DNA of 48,112 bases from Verrucomicrobiota bacterium (GTDB lineage: Bacteria; Verrucomicrobiota; Verrucomicrobiia; Opitutales; Opitutaceae), in NCBI GenBank assembly GCA_016871775.1, contig VHCI01000011.1:1-48112 (forward strand), written 5' to 3'. A model generated the notes under the pieces. The model had not been told where the DNA came from and made no database searches. It saw only the letters and a list, made by a program, of their open reading frames with translations. Both the position numbers and the translations under genes were made by a program. Shown in pieces: positions 17,218 to 24,516 of this stretch; positions within the stretch are counted from its first letter, which is position 1; every line of letters begins with the position of its first letter.

Positions 17218-17775
17218 GCCAAGGCTGCCGTGCTAAACGCCCCAAGCCGCGCATCCCTTGCCCAAAAGCCAGGTGTCAGACGAGCAAATTTTGCCCACTG
17301 GAGAGTTGGGAACAGCCATGGAGTTCGTTCCGGCCGGATGGAGGCGGCGCCCCAATCTGCCGAGGTAGCAGGACCTGAGGGGGGCCGACAAAGTACGGTC
17401 CCCGCGACCGTGCTAATCCATGCTGTCGGCCCCGCCTCCGCGGGCTTTGGGGTCGATGACTTCGCCGGGGATCCGGAACTCGAGATGTTCCGCGGGAACA
17501 CCTTCCTCGCCGAAAATAGGGACTGGAATGGCGCCCGCCAAGTGGCCGCGCTTTCTGCCAACGTCGGTGCGTGCGCACTGCCCCTTCACGGCAGCAAGGA
17601 CGTCTTCCCACTGCTGACCCTACCGCCTGCCAAGGACACGGCTCAGGCGACCGGAATGAACCATCGCGGGGGCTCCGCCCTCATCGAGGTCTGCAAGATT
17701 CGCTGCCCCGCGACCTTGCCGCGGGCAGCGGCTGACCGGATCACGCCGCGGATCCGGTCAGCGCACCGCGCACCG
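17218..17775. other. Gene-poor stretch upstream of the T2SS operon
   Basis: No convincing gene of normal size. It should hold the T2SS operon promoter (minus strand), but I cannot single out -35/-10 elements. Two strong adjacent hairpins lie at 17701-17762. A minus-strand open stretch, 17619-17413, has codon use like real genes (contains VPIPIFGEEGVPAEHLEF-like text) and a GTG at 17589, but I recognise no family. It could be a small gene or the tail of a decayed one. Confidence 0.4.
17701..17762. repeat. Two back-to-back strong hairpins (REP/BIME-like or terminator)
   Basis: The first inverted repeat pairs CGCTGCCCCGCG (17701-17712) with CGCGGGCAGCG (17720-17730), with one bulged C. The second pairs GCTGACCGGAT (17731-17741) with ATCCGGTCAGC (17752-17762), 11 perfect base pairs. 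They touch each other and end 14 bases past the stop of the small minus-strand ORF. There is no T tract, so a simple intrinsic terminator is less likely than a palindromic repeat element or a Rho/processing-type 3' end. Confidence 0.5.
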
Positions 17776-18093
17776 TCAGGAGGCGACGAAAACGCCCCCG
17801 CCAACCCTCTGCGTCCCCGCGGTCGGCCGCCCCGCGGGGTTCGCCAACACCACGCTTACGACCGGAAGCTGCTCAGCCAGCCCCCTGCTCGTCTGCGGGT
17901 GAAATCCTCCGGCGTCCTCATCGCCCCCGGGGGCATTCCGGCCCGCCGCTATGGTGACCCAAGTAGCCAGCACGGCGCCCGTGCCTAACCCGAGGAGTAG
18001 GATTGTCATCGTTTGTTGAAGTTTAGGCGACCCATACCCGCACGGTTCGGCCCTCACAGCGCCCACCGAAAGGGTAACCACCGCCACCAACAA
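17776..18093 (-). CDS. Small putative exported/membrane protein, uncertain start
   Basis: 105 aa if started at the TTG at 18093. The N-terminus resembles a signal peptide (LLVAVVTLSVGAVRA) and a second hydrophobic segment follows (TILLLGLGTGAVLATWVTIA). The tail is Gly/Pro-rich without known motifs. The in-frame codons before the TTG read V-K-S (GTA AAG AGT), as if a normal GTG start with its positive charge had mutated. The gene may thus be poorly translated or decaying. It is divergent from the HTH gene at 18134 across an AT-rich 40-base gap. Confidence 0.4.
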   Translation of the reverse strand: MLVAVVTLSVGAVRAEPCGYGSPKLQQTMTILLLGLGTGAVLATWVTIAAGRNAPGGDEDAGGFHPQTSRGLAEQLPVVSVVLANPAGRPTAGTQRVGGGVFVAS

Positions 18094-18133
18094 ACTCTTT
18101 ACTCGGGTTTCTAATTATGCAACTTAAAAATGA

Positions 18134-18511
18134 ATGACTCGTCCGAAAACAATCCCTGAACTACGCTCGGAAATCCAGGCATCAGCCAAACTCCAAGCCG
18201 AGTCTCAAAGCGCCATTGCGTCGTGTTTGGGCCTCAATCAAGCCACGGTGTCCCGCATCCTCCGAGGGCAGTTTAAACGCCGCTCCAAGGCGGTCGATAA
18301 AGTCCTAACATATGCAAAAATTATCTGCATCACTGATTCCCCCTTGACCCCTTTTGAGATCAAAGTGACGCAGCTTGAAAAACTGGCGGCCGTCCGCTCC
18401 CCGAACGGCCGCCACGCCGCCAAGTTGATCCGCCTCGCGGCTGAACTGGTGGAATCCAGCCTGCCGCCTGCGGAAGGGGAATCGATGCCCGCAGCGCCGA
18501 CCGCCAGCTGA
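18134..18511 (+). CDS. Small helix-turn-helix DNA-binding protein
   Basis: 125 aa. The N-terminal half has a helix-turn-helix of the XRE/Cro or transposase-like kind: QSAIASCLGLNQATVSRILR followed by a basic stretch GQFKRRSK. The C-terminal half is helical (AKLIRLAAELVESSLPP). It sits in a gene-poor island between the T2SS operon and housekeeping genes and faces the small exported ORF. It may regulate that divergent promoter, but no target site is evident. The start is the second of two overlapping ATGs (18130 is out of frame). Function beyond DNA binding is unknown. Confidence 0.7.
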   Translation: MTRPKTIPELRSEIQASAKLQAESQSAIASCLGLNQATVSRILRGQFKRRSKAVDKVLTYAKIICITDSPLTPFEIKVTQLEKLAAVRSPNGRHAAKLIRLAAELVESSLPPAEGESMPAAPTAS

Positions 18512-18523
18512 GTCCCGCGCGAG

Positions 18524-19636
18524 CTACCACCGGTCGGGCAAAGGGTTCCAGCGGCTTACCGCTGCACCCAAAAGCCCGCCTAAAAATGAACCTAAGCCGT
18601 TGCAAGACAGATCTATGGCGGATGAGACCCGTTCCGGCAGCCAGATCTGGCCCGTTTCGATGATCAGGCTAAGGAGCAGCCCGCCGCCGAGAACGCCCAG
18701 CCAGCGAAGAGCGAGTCCGCCCTGCCCGCCAGCCAGCCACGCCAGTAATCCCACAGGCAAAAAGCCTAGAATATTCACTATCGTATCTCGAGCGTCCCGG
18801 CGCCAGACCTCGGCGAGTTCCCAGCTCCCGGCCAGTGGTAGCTTGAGCGGCACCGCGTAGACCCTCGGCAGTTCCAGCCAGACGCCCGGAACTCTGCCGC
18901 CCGCCATCCGTCCGCGCCCCTCGCTCAGGGCAAAGAAAGTCGCCATTCCTCCGGCCGGAACCCATTCACCCGGCTGCCGGCGCTCCCACTCGCGGTGCCT
19001 TTCCTCGACCTGCTCGGCAGTCCGCGGGCCGCGCCCCACCCCCAGGCTGCGAAGTTCGCCGCGCCATCCCCGCTTCCCCTCCGGCGCATCTCCCAGCACC
19101 CATCGCCCCCGCCACGCCTCGGGATCTACCCGAAACTCGGCCGACCGGCGGCGCAGCACGCCATCGATGTAGATCCGGGTTTCATTCTCCCCCAAGACCA
19201 GCGTGACCAGATGCGGCCGCCCGTCCGCCAGCGTCGTCCCGATCTCCCGGATACCCCGCGGGGCGCCTGGCGAGGGGATCCTCATTAGTAGGTCCGACTT
19301 CCACTGGCAGACCGCCAATTTGGCCGGCAAACGACCCTCGTAGAGCGTCAACACGTGCTGCAGCCCGGGCACCGCCTGCGGCGACGCAACTACTTCAAAC
19401 TCGATCCAAATACCCCCGGGAGCGGCAGGTAGGATCTCCGACCGCATCGGCGGCACTAAAGCCAAGGAGGGCGGCTGAAAGACCAAGCCCGGCCCGTCTT
19501 GTCGCCACTGGACGCGGTTTTCCGGCCACGGCCTCCAAGGCCACCAACCGATTGCCAGGTAGGCGCAGGCGAGTAGACCAAGAGCCCACCAAGCCAGCCG
19601 GCGCAGTCGCGGGCCGAAAGCGGGGGTGAACTGCAC
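18524..19636 (-). CDS. LamG-like domain fused to VanZ-like membrane domain
   Basis: 370 aa. TM1 is near the N-terminus (WWALGLLACAYLAIGWWPW). An extracytoplasmic concanavalin/LamG-like beta domain follows (about 60-215: GIWIEFEVVASP, PHLVTLVLGENETRIYIDGV, GWRGELRSLGVGRGPRT). A VanZ-like C-terminal membrane part has DTIVNILGFLPVGLL, LLLSLIIETGQIWLPERVSS and IDLSCNGLGSFLGG. VanZ proteins are associated with glycopeptide tolerance and envelope functions, but this domain mix has no known substrate. It ends the trmL-side operon (30 bases after trmL) and converges with the HTH gene. Confidence 0.85.
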   Translation of the reverse strand: MQFTPAFGPRLRRLAWWALGLLACAYLAIGWWPWRPWPENRVQWRQDGPGLVFQPPSLALVPPMRSEILPAAPGGIWIEFEVVASPQAVPGLQHVLTLYEGRLPAKLAVCQWKSDLLMRIPSPGAPRGIREIGTTLADGRPHLVTLVLGENETRIYIDGVLRRRSAEFRVDPEAWRGRWVLGDAPEGKRGWRGELRSLGVGRGPRTAEQVEERHREWERRQPGEWVPAGGMATFFALSEGRGRMAGGRVPGVWLELPRVYAVPLKLPLAGSWELAEVWRRDARDTIVNILGFLPVGLLAWLAGGQGGLALRWLGVLGGGLLLSLIIETGQIWLPERVSSAIDLSCNGLGSFLGGLLGAAVSRWNPLPDRW

Positions 19637-19666
19637 CCCTCAATCCTCCCCGGCGCCCCGGCGAGG

Positions 19667-20143
19667 TCAAGCCGGTGGGCTCGGAGCCCGCCCGCGCAAC
19701 TGGCGCAACGCCTCGTAGCACGCCACCCCGGCCGCCGTGCTCAAGTTCAGCGAACGGACCTCCGGGTGCGGCTGAGGCAAAGTAAGTCGACATCCCGACA
19801 GCTCCGCGTGCAGCCAATCCGGCGCCCCCGCACTCTCGCAGCCAAACACTAACCCGTCCCCATCCCGAAATGAAATATCCCAGAACACTCGCTCCCCGCG
19901 GGTGGTGAAGAGCCAGAGGCGCGCGGGTCCGTCGGGGCTGGCCCGGAACGCCCCCCAGTCCCGGTGTTCACGATAATCGAGGTGGTGCCAGTAGTCCATT
20001 CCCGCCCGCCGCAGGTTGCGGTCGTTGATCACGAATCCAAGGGGATGGATCAGATGGAGGCGGGTGCGGGTGACGGCGCACATCCGGCCGATGTTGCCCG
20101 TGTTGGGCGCGATCTCCGGCTGGAAGAGGACGACGTGCAACAT
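19667..20143 (-). CDS. trmL: tRNA (cytidine(34)-2'-O)-methyltransferase TrmL
   Basis: 158-aa SPOUT methyltransferase that 2'-O-methylates the wobble base of tRNA-Leu with SAM. Family features are all present: N-terminal LFQPEIAPNTGNIGRMCAVT, RLHLIHPLGF, MDYWHHLDY, FGCESAGAPDWL and the knot motif RSLNLSTAAGVACYEALRQL. The length is normal for the minimal SPOUT enzyme. It follows smpB by 9 bases, so it is probably translated from the same message. Confidence 0.95.
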   Translation of the reverse strand: MLHVVLFQPEIAPNTGNIGRMCAVTRTRLHLIHPLGFVINDRNLRRAGMDYWHHLDYREHRDWGAFRASPDGPARLWLFTTRGERVFWDISFRDGDGLVFGCESAGAPDWLHAELSGCRLTLPQPHPEVRSLNLSTAAGVACYEALRQLRGRAPSPPA

Positions 20144-20152
20144 CCCGCGCCC

Positions 20153-20632
20153 TCAGCGGCGGCGCTTGAGGGCGGCCTCGACCTCCCGCTGGTGCGCGCG
20201 GGCCCGCAGGTCCTCCCGCCGGTCGAACTGCTTCTTCCCTGTGCATAGGGCCACCTCGACCTTTACTAGCGCGTCCTTGAAATAAATCCGCAGCGGCACC
20301 ACCGCCCGTCCTCCGCCGGTCTCCAACGCGACCCGGATCTGCTCCAGTTGACGGCGGTGGAGCAGCAGCTTCCGGATCCGCTTGGCGTCGTGATTATGGA
20401 TGTTGCCGAACGTGTACTGCTCGACGTGCGCATTGTGCAGCCACAGCTCGCCCTTCTCCACCCGCGCAAAGGCGTCGCTGATCTGCGCCCGCCCGGCCCG
20501 GATCGATTTCACCTCGGTGCCACGCAGCTGGATCCCCGCCTCGAAGCGCTCGTCGACGGAATAATCCCGCAGCGCCTTCGCGTTGCGGATCTCGGTGAAG
20601 CGCGGGGCGCCGGATGCTTTGGACGCGGCCAT
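20153..20632 (-). CDS. smpB: SsrA-binding protein SmpB
   Basis: 159 aa from the ATG at 20632. SmpB binds tmRNA and brings it to stalled ribosomes in trans-translation. Signatures are NAKALRDYSVDERFEAGIQL, GTEVKSIRAGRAQISDAFAR, LWLHNAHVEQYTFGNIHNHD, RKLLLHRR and the basic tail KKQFDRREDLRARAHQREVE. Codons upstream of the ATG run through a terminator and are not SmpB-like. The ssrA gene itself is not seen in the window. Confidence 0.96.
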   Translation of the reverse strand: MAASKASGAPRFTEIRNAKALRDYSVDERFEAGIQLRGTEVKSIRAGRAQISDAFARVEKGELWLHNAHVEQYTFGNIHNHDAKRIRKLLLHRRQLEQIRVALETGGGRAVVPLRIYFKDALVKVEVALCTGKKQFDRREDLRARAHQREVEAALKRRR

Positions 20633-20662
20633 CGGGGGAGGAGGGGTACCGCGAGGACTTTG

Positions 20663-20696
20663 AAAAAAAAGGCGGCGCCGACAAGGTCGCGCCGCC
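20663..20696 (-). terminator. Intrinsic terminator after rpoZ
   Basis: On the minus strand GGCGGCGC pairs with GCGCCGCC (20689-20696 with 20671-20678) and is followed by an eight-T tract (plus-strand A run 20663-20670). It lies 24 bases after the rpoZ stop and before smpB, so at least part of smpB-trmL transcription must come from read-through or a promoter inside this gap. Confidence 0.85.
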
Positions 20697-20720
20697 AAGG
20701 GATGAGATTCGGGAGGAGCG

Positions 20721-20918
20721 TCAGGACGCCAGCTCGAAACTGATCTTCCCTTCAATGACCTCGCGCAGCGCGACGTCCTCAGGAGAGAGCTTCTCGAGCG
20801 ACTCAACCAACGGACGATTGCCCCGCTTGAGCTGCTTCACGCGGCGTGACACCACGTTGATGAGTACGTTTGGATCCGGGATGGATTTGACGGCTTCCTT
20901 GATATAATCGTCGCGCAT
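20721..20918 (-). CDS. rpoZ: RNA polymerase omega subunit
   Basis: 65 aa, short but complete. It begins MRDDYIKEAVKSIPDPNVLI, then VVSRRVKQLKRGNRPLVES, and ends with the acidic ALREVIEGKISFELAS. This is the omega pattern (NRVVxxRAxQLxxG, EIxxGKI). Omega stabilises the beta' subunit of RNA polymerase. An intrinsic terminator follows directly. Confidence 0.9.
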   Translation of the reverse strand: MRDDYIKEAVKSIPDPNVLINVVSRRVKQLKRGNRPLVESLEKLSPEDVALREVIEGKISFELAS

Positions 20919-21008
20919 AGTAGGGATCGAATGAAAAACCGGTAACCTGCAAGAGCAGCAGCGTACCCACAGAGGGTCAAGGGCGAATTCCCCAGACCGC
21001 GCCTCCGC

Positions 21009-21554
21009 TCAAGATTCACGCAAGCTGAGGTCGACCATTAGGTCCACCGCGATCTGCTCCAAGTCCGCCCGCAGCGCCACCAGCGGGACCGTGGCGGGCA
21101 CCCGGATACTGACGCGAGCTTGGAAAAGAGTGCCTCCGCCCATTGGGGCGCCTTCCCGGGCAGATGAGAACTCCTCCACGTTGGCCCCATGGCGCGCGAA
21201 CACCGCGGACACCGCCCGCACGATTCCCGGGCGGTCGTGCCCGACCAACTCCACCACCGCCAGCCTCCCCTCCCCCGAGGCGGCGGCTCCGGAGGCGGGG
21301 ACTCCCACCGGTTGTTCCGCCTGCACCACCACGGAGAGACCCTCCGCGCCCAGACCCACCAAAGCGGCTTCCAATGCCAACCGGCGCGCCCCGGGCGCCT
21401 CGACGCGTACGATCCCAGCGAAGCGTCCGCCCAGCCGGCACATCCGACTTTCCAGCCAGTTGCCTCCGTGGTCCGCCACCCTCTTGGCCACCGCTTCCAC
21501 CAATCCGGGCCGGTCCTCCCCAATCAAGGACATTACCAGAGTTTCGATCATCAT
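21009..21554 (-). CDS. Two-ACT-domain protein (GcvR-like)
   Basis: 181 aa with two tandem ACT domains: VMSLIGEDRPGLVEAVAKRV (residues about 8-85) and VVELVGHDRPGIVRAVSAVF (about 98-178). Each has the conserved G-x-DRPG turn. This is the layout of GcvR, the accessory repressor of the glycine cleavage system in enterobacteria, and of related regulators that bind amino acids. No DNA-binding domain is present. It starts 21 bases after the HNH gene. Calling it GcvR functionally would need partner genes that are not here. Confidence 0.85.
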   Translation of the reverse strand: MMIETLVMSLIGEDRPGLVEAVAKRVADHGGNWLESRMCRLGGRFAGIVRVEAPGARRLALEAALVGLGAEGLSVVVQAEQPVGVPASGAAASGEGRLAVVELVGHDRPGIVRAVSAVFARHGANVEEFSSAREGAPMGGGTLFQARVSIRVPATVPLVALRADLEQIAVDLMVDLSLRES

Positions 21555-21575
21555 CTAGCCGGTCCGAGCAAAGCC

Positions 21576-22193
21576 TCACTCCTCGAGCTCCACATTCCAG
21601 TACGCGACGTCGAGGAAGTCGCGCCATTGCTCCCGCCGCCGGCCGCCGAGGGCGAGCGCGATGACGGGACGCCACTTCGGCCGCACCGGGCGGCGGATGA
21701 GCCGCATACCCGCCTCGTGCGGCAGCCGATTGGCCTTGCGGGTGTTGCACTTGATGCAGGAGCAGACAATGTTTTCCCATGTCGTCTTCCCGCCTTGATC
21801 GCGCGGAATCACGTGGTCCAGATTCAGCTGCTCTCGCGGCAAGATGCGCGAGCAGTATTGGCAGGTGTCCTTATCCCGTCCGAAAACGTTACTCCGAGTC
21901 AGCTTCAATTCCTTGCACGGAAGCTGGTCGAACACCGTAAGCAGGATAACTTTGGGCAGCAGAATGAGACGGTGCGGGGTGCGCACCGCCTCCTGCGGGA
22001 GAACCGGGGGGTTCAACGCGGAGAAGTCGATCCAATCCAGCATGGAGAAGGTGCGGTAATCATCCTCCTGCTGCAGCACCACCTGCGCCTGACCGCGGGC
22101 CAGCAAACCGAAGGCACGGCGAGCGACGACGATGTTGATCGCCTGCCAGAGGCGATTCAACACCAACACGGGCTGCTCAAGCGCGGCATCCAT
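21576..22193 (-). CDS. HNH endonuclease-domain protein
   Basis: 205 aa. An N-terminal region (VLVLNRLWQAINIVVARRAF) typical of chromosomal HNH proteins is followed by the HNH core. That core has CQYCSRILPREQLNLDHVIP, then GGKTTWENIVCSCIKCNTRK, with two CxxC pairs for zinc and the catalytic DH. Such single-copy HNH proteins are common in bacteria and need not be mobile. The biological substrate is unknown. It heads the group of minus-strand genes ending at 18524. Confidence 0.88.
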   Translation of the reverse strand: MDAALEQPVLVLNRLWQAINIVVARRAFGLLARGQAQVVLQQEDDYRTFSMLDWIDFSALNPPVLPQEAVRTPHRLILLPKVILLTVFDQLPCKELKLTRSNVFGRDKDTCQYCSRILPREQLNLDHVIPRDQGGKTTWENIVCSCIKCNTRKANRLPHEAGMRLIRRPVRPKWRPVIALALGGRRREQWRDFLDVAYWNVELEE

Positions 22194-22381
22194 TCAGCGC
22201 GACGGCTGTAGCGACGCGCCGCCCCGGCTGTCAAGGCACGCCAACGGGATCCGGACGGAAAACACCTCCGGCCCTCCTTCGTTACGACTCATACTCGCTG
22301 CGCCCTATCGCCAAAGTGCGCTCAAGAAGCTCGCACCGCCGGGCTTAAAGACCGGAGACGGTGCGATCTACGGCGGGGCGC

Positions 22382-22838
22382 TCATGCCACAAGGCGCCGC
22401 CACACCGGGTAAGCCGCGCGAACGCGAGGGGAATCCCCGATCTGGCACCCAAGCTCCCGGGCGTTTTGACCATGGAAAAAAGGCTCCCCGAGCCGCCCCT
22501 CCTCCGGAGCCGAGAGCCCGGCGCCGGCATTCTCTAACTCCATTTCCAGGCCGCCATCGCGCCCGCAGATCCGCAGGTCGGAACGCGTCCCCGGTTCCGC
22601 GAACCAGACCGCCTTGGCGAGCAAGCAGGGACAAGCATCGTCCACGGCCTGGCGGGGCAGAACCCATTGTTCGCCCGGCAAGCCCACGACTTCCCAATTC
22701 CAATCTGCCACCTCCTCCACCCAACCCGGCACGAGCGACAAGCGCGTCCAGCCACGGACGCAGTTCCACTGTCTCGCGCGGTCCCGGATCCGCGTCTCCG
22801 AGGGCGCGTTCCAACTGCTCGAACCGCTCGACCGCGCA
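22382..22838 (-). pseudogene. Histidine kinase remnant (HATPase region)
   Basis: Two reading frames together carry kinase-like text: FEQLERALGDADPGPRETVE and LRPWLDALVARAG in one, then LPRQAVDDACPCLLAKAVWF, RICGRDGGLEMELENAGAG and PEEGRLGEPFFHGQN in another. These match the N and G1 boxes of a HATPase domain. The frame change is around 22700. No single intact frame covers the domain and the G2 box is degraded (ELGCQIGDS), so it is a broken gene. It follows a response-regulator remnant on the same strand. Confidence 0.5.
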
Positions 22839-23158
22839 TCAGAGCGAGAGCAGCGATGGTTGGCCACGAGCGAGCGAACGATTGAGGGCCTGCGGCGGCA
22901 CCGGCGGTGAGCGCAGCTTCTGCAGCGCGTTGATGAACCAGCTTCTTGGAATCATAAGATCCAGCACCACCAGTTCAAACTCGAGCCGTTGGGCGGCGTC
23001 ACAAGCGGGCACCTCGCCCGCGCTCACCCGAACAACTTAAAACCCGGGATCAGGTTAATGAACGCCTCGAGCAACTGGCGCACCGCGATATGATCCACGG
23101 CAATCCGGATGCGGCGCGGCGTCTCCGCCCCTGGCGGAGCGAACCTACTGCCCGCCAC
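22839..23158 (-). pseudogene. Response-regulator receiver-domain remnant
   Basis: From the GTG at 23158 the frame reads RRIRIAVDHIAVRQLLEAF and INLIPGFKLFG, then a TGA. One frame over it continues VSAGEVPACDAAQRLEFELV and VLDLMIPR. This is a receiver domain (beta1, acidic turn, helix 1, beta3 with the phospho-acceptor D in LDLM). One of the two acidic residues after beta1 is missing and a frameshift lies near 23035. The remainder, including any output domain, is not recognisable. Confidence 0.55.
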
Positions 23159-23507
23159 CCGCGCGGCATCCTCGATGGGGTTGGGTTCATTCCGCCCCCC
23201 TAGAGGGAAAAAATTTCACGATCGCCATCACCGACTGGGTTGAAAGTCAGGGATTTTCCATCCAAACGAAAAGGGACACTCCGCCGATGCCGTATGCTCA
23301 AAGGCTCAAGACCTTTTTAGGTTAAGGTGGGCGCCATCCCCGGGTCTTCTGTCTTCCGATTTACGGCCTGACATTGCTCCCGTGGACTTCGGCTCCCGAT
23401 TGAATCCTAAGGCAACGAGCTGTTATTGAAAGCACCTCGCACACCGCAGAGTGTCAGAAGGACCCTTAAGACCCCCGACCTTTCGGTCAACGGCGAACTC
23501 CGGCGGC
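23159..23507. other. Intergenic stretch without supported genes
   Basis: Includes a relatively AT-rich patch (about 23210-23320). Short open frames on both strands have no family resemblance and disagree with the codon pattern of neighbours. It may be further decay of the two-component locus next to it. I see no clear terminator or promoter. Confidence 0.4.
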
Positions 23508-23969
23508 TCAGTTGGCCAGAATGTTGTCGCCGAGATGCTGCAGGATCAGCTCCTGCACAGTGGCGAGGAAAAGGAAGCACGCCATCGCCTTTTGGCCGCC
23601 AAGCTCGAATGGCCCCGCCTGCAAGTCGCCACTCTCCAGCGCGTCGTCCCCCCACGCCCGGAGGTACGATTCCCGGAGGCGCAGGCGGAGGACCGCGCAG
23701 GCGCGGAGGATCATCTCGGCGTTTTCCGCGTCGAAGGCCACGATCCCCTCGCGAAAAAAGACCTCGTCGAACAACGCCAGAAGGGCTCGCACTTCGGTCG
23801 CCTCCGCGGCGACCAGCTCCCCGAGCCAGGCACCTTGGAGATCCGGGTCGGCATCCGGAGGCACGATGACCCCAGGGGCCGCGACTGAGGGCGTTTCGCC
23901 AAGCGCCCGGATCACGTCGAGGAGCGGCGCCACCACCGGCACCGCCAATTTGACCTCAATACGCTTCAT
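23508..23969 (-). CDS. DUF2017-like protein next to ClpS
   Basis: 153 aa from the ATG at 23969, which lies 14 bases inside clpS; the longer upstream frame is inside clpS. It is acidic and helical: VVAPLLDVIRALGE, LGELVAAEATEVRALLALFD, AMACFLFLATVQELILQHLG. Position directly after clpS, size and helical content match DUF2017 proteins, which accompany clpS in actinobacteria. Function is unknown; the coupling suggests a role linked to the ClpS/ClpAP N-degron pathway. The family assignment rests on context and general likeness. Confidence 0.6.
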   Translation of the reverse strand: MKRIEVKLAVPVVAPLLDVIRALGETPSVAAPGVIVPPDADPDLQGAWLGELVAAEATEVRALLALFDEVFFREGIVAFDAENAEMILRACAVLRLRLRESYLRAWGDDALESGDLQAGPFELGGQKAMACFLFLATVQELILQHLGDNILAN

Positions 23970-24276
23970 CAGCTTCGACGACCGCGGAAAGGTGCCACTG
24001 CTGCAACGTGAAAGCATACGCCTCGGCCTTTTCCCGCAGGCCCATCCACACCACGGAACGCCCCTGCTCGTGGACCTCCAGCATCTTCCGCCGAGCTGTC
24101 AACTCATCGAAGCCCAGCACCTTCCTGAACACGAGGACCACGTATGACATAAGGTTGACCGGATCGTTGAGCACGACCACGCGCCAGCGCCCCACAGTCG
24201 CGACCCGCTGGGCCTCCTCCGGCAACACCTGAGTCTTGCCGCCGCTCACAGTCCCGGGCGTCCGCCCCGACCCCAA
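23956..24276 (-). CDS. clpS: ATP-dependent Clp protease adaptor ClpS
   Basis: 106 aa. ClpS delivers N-end-rule substrates to ClpA/ClpC. The core VVVLNDPVNLMSYVVLVFRK, the helix ELTARRKMLEVHEQGRSVV and AEAYAFTLQQWHLSAVVEAD hold the conserved LNDxxN motif and the hydrophobic pocket. The N-terminal tail is poorly conserved, as usual, so the start could be a few codons later. It overlaps the DUF2017-like gene by 14 bases. Confidence 0.93.
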   Translation of the reverse strand: MGSGRTPGTVSGGKTQVLPEEAQRVATVGRWRVVVLNDPVNLMSYVVLVFRKVLGFDELTARRKMLEVHEQGRSVVWMGLREKAEAYAFTLQQWHLSAVVEADEAY

Positions 24277-24375
24277 CCCGCAAAGGAAACTTTCGCTCGA
24301 CGGGGCGCCCGGAGAAAAGCGCGCGGGTGCGAACTTATTCTCAAATTAAACACTTCAGGATAAAGAGTTGCGCGC

Positions 24376-24452
24376 TGGTGGACCCTACTGGACTCGAACC
24401 AGTGACCTTTTCCATGTCAAGGAAACGCTCTAACCAACTGAGCTAAGGGTCC
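24376..24452 (-). tRNA. tRNA-Val (GAC)
   Basis: On the minus strand it begins GGACCCTTAGCTCAGTTGG. The acceptor stem GGACCCT/AGGGTCC, the anticodon loop TTGACAT (GAC), the T arm GGTTCGAGTCC and an encoded CCA end are all present. Anticodon stem TTTCC/GGAAA pairs fully. It lies between ribF and clpS on the same strand. Confidence 0.97.
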
Positions 24453-24516
24453 GCACCGGTGGGAAAAATCAGGAAAGAGTCTCGGCCCGCGGTTGCGCAA
24501 GGAAAAACCTCGGTAC

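Noticed and set aside
17701-17762. CRISPR repeat or attachment site
   Set aside because: Only one copy of each palindrome, no spacing pattern and no integrase gene nearby.
17164-17988. 274-aa plus-strand open frame in the gene-poor stretch
   Set aside because: It crosses the tandem hairpins and the small minus-strand ORF and shows no family pattern; neighbour codon use is not matched.
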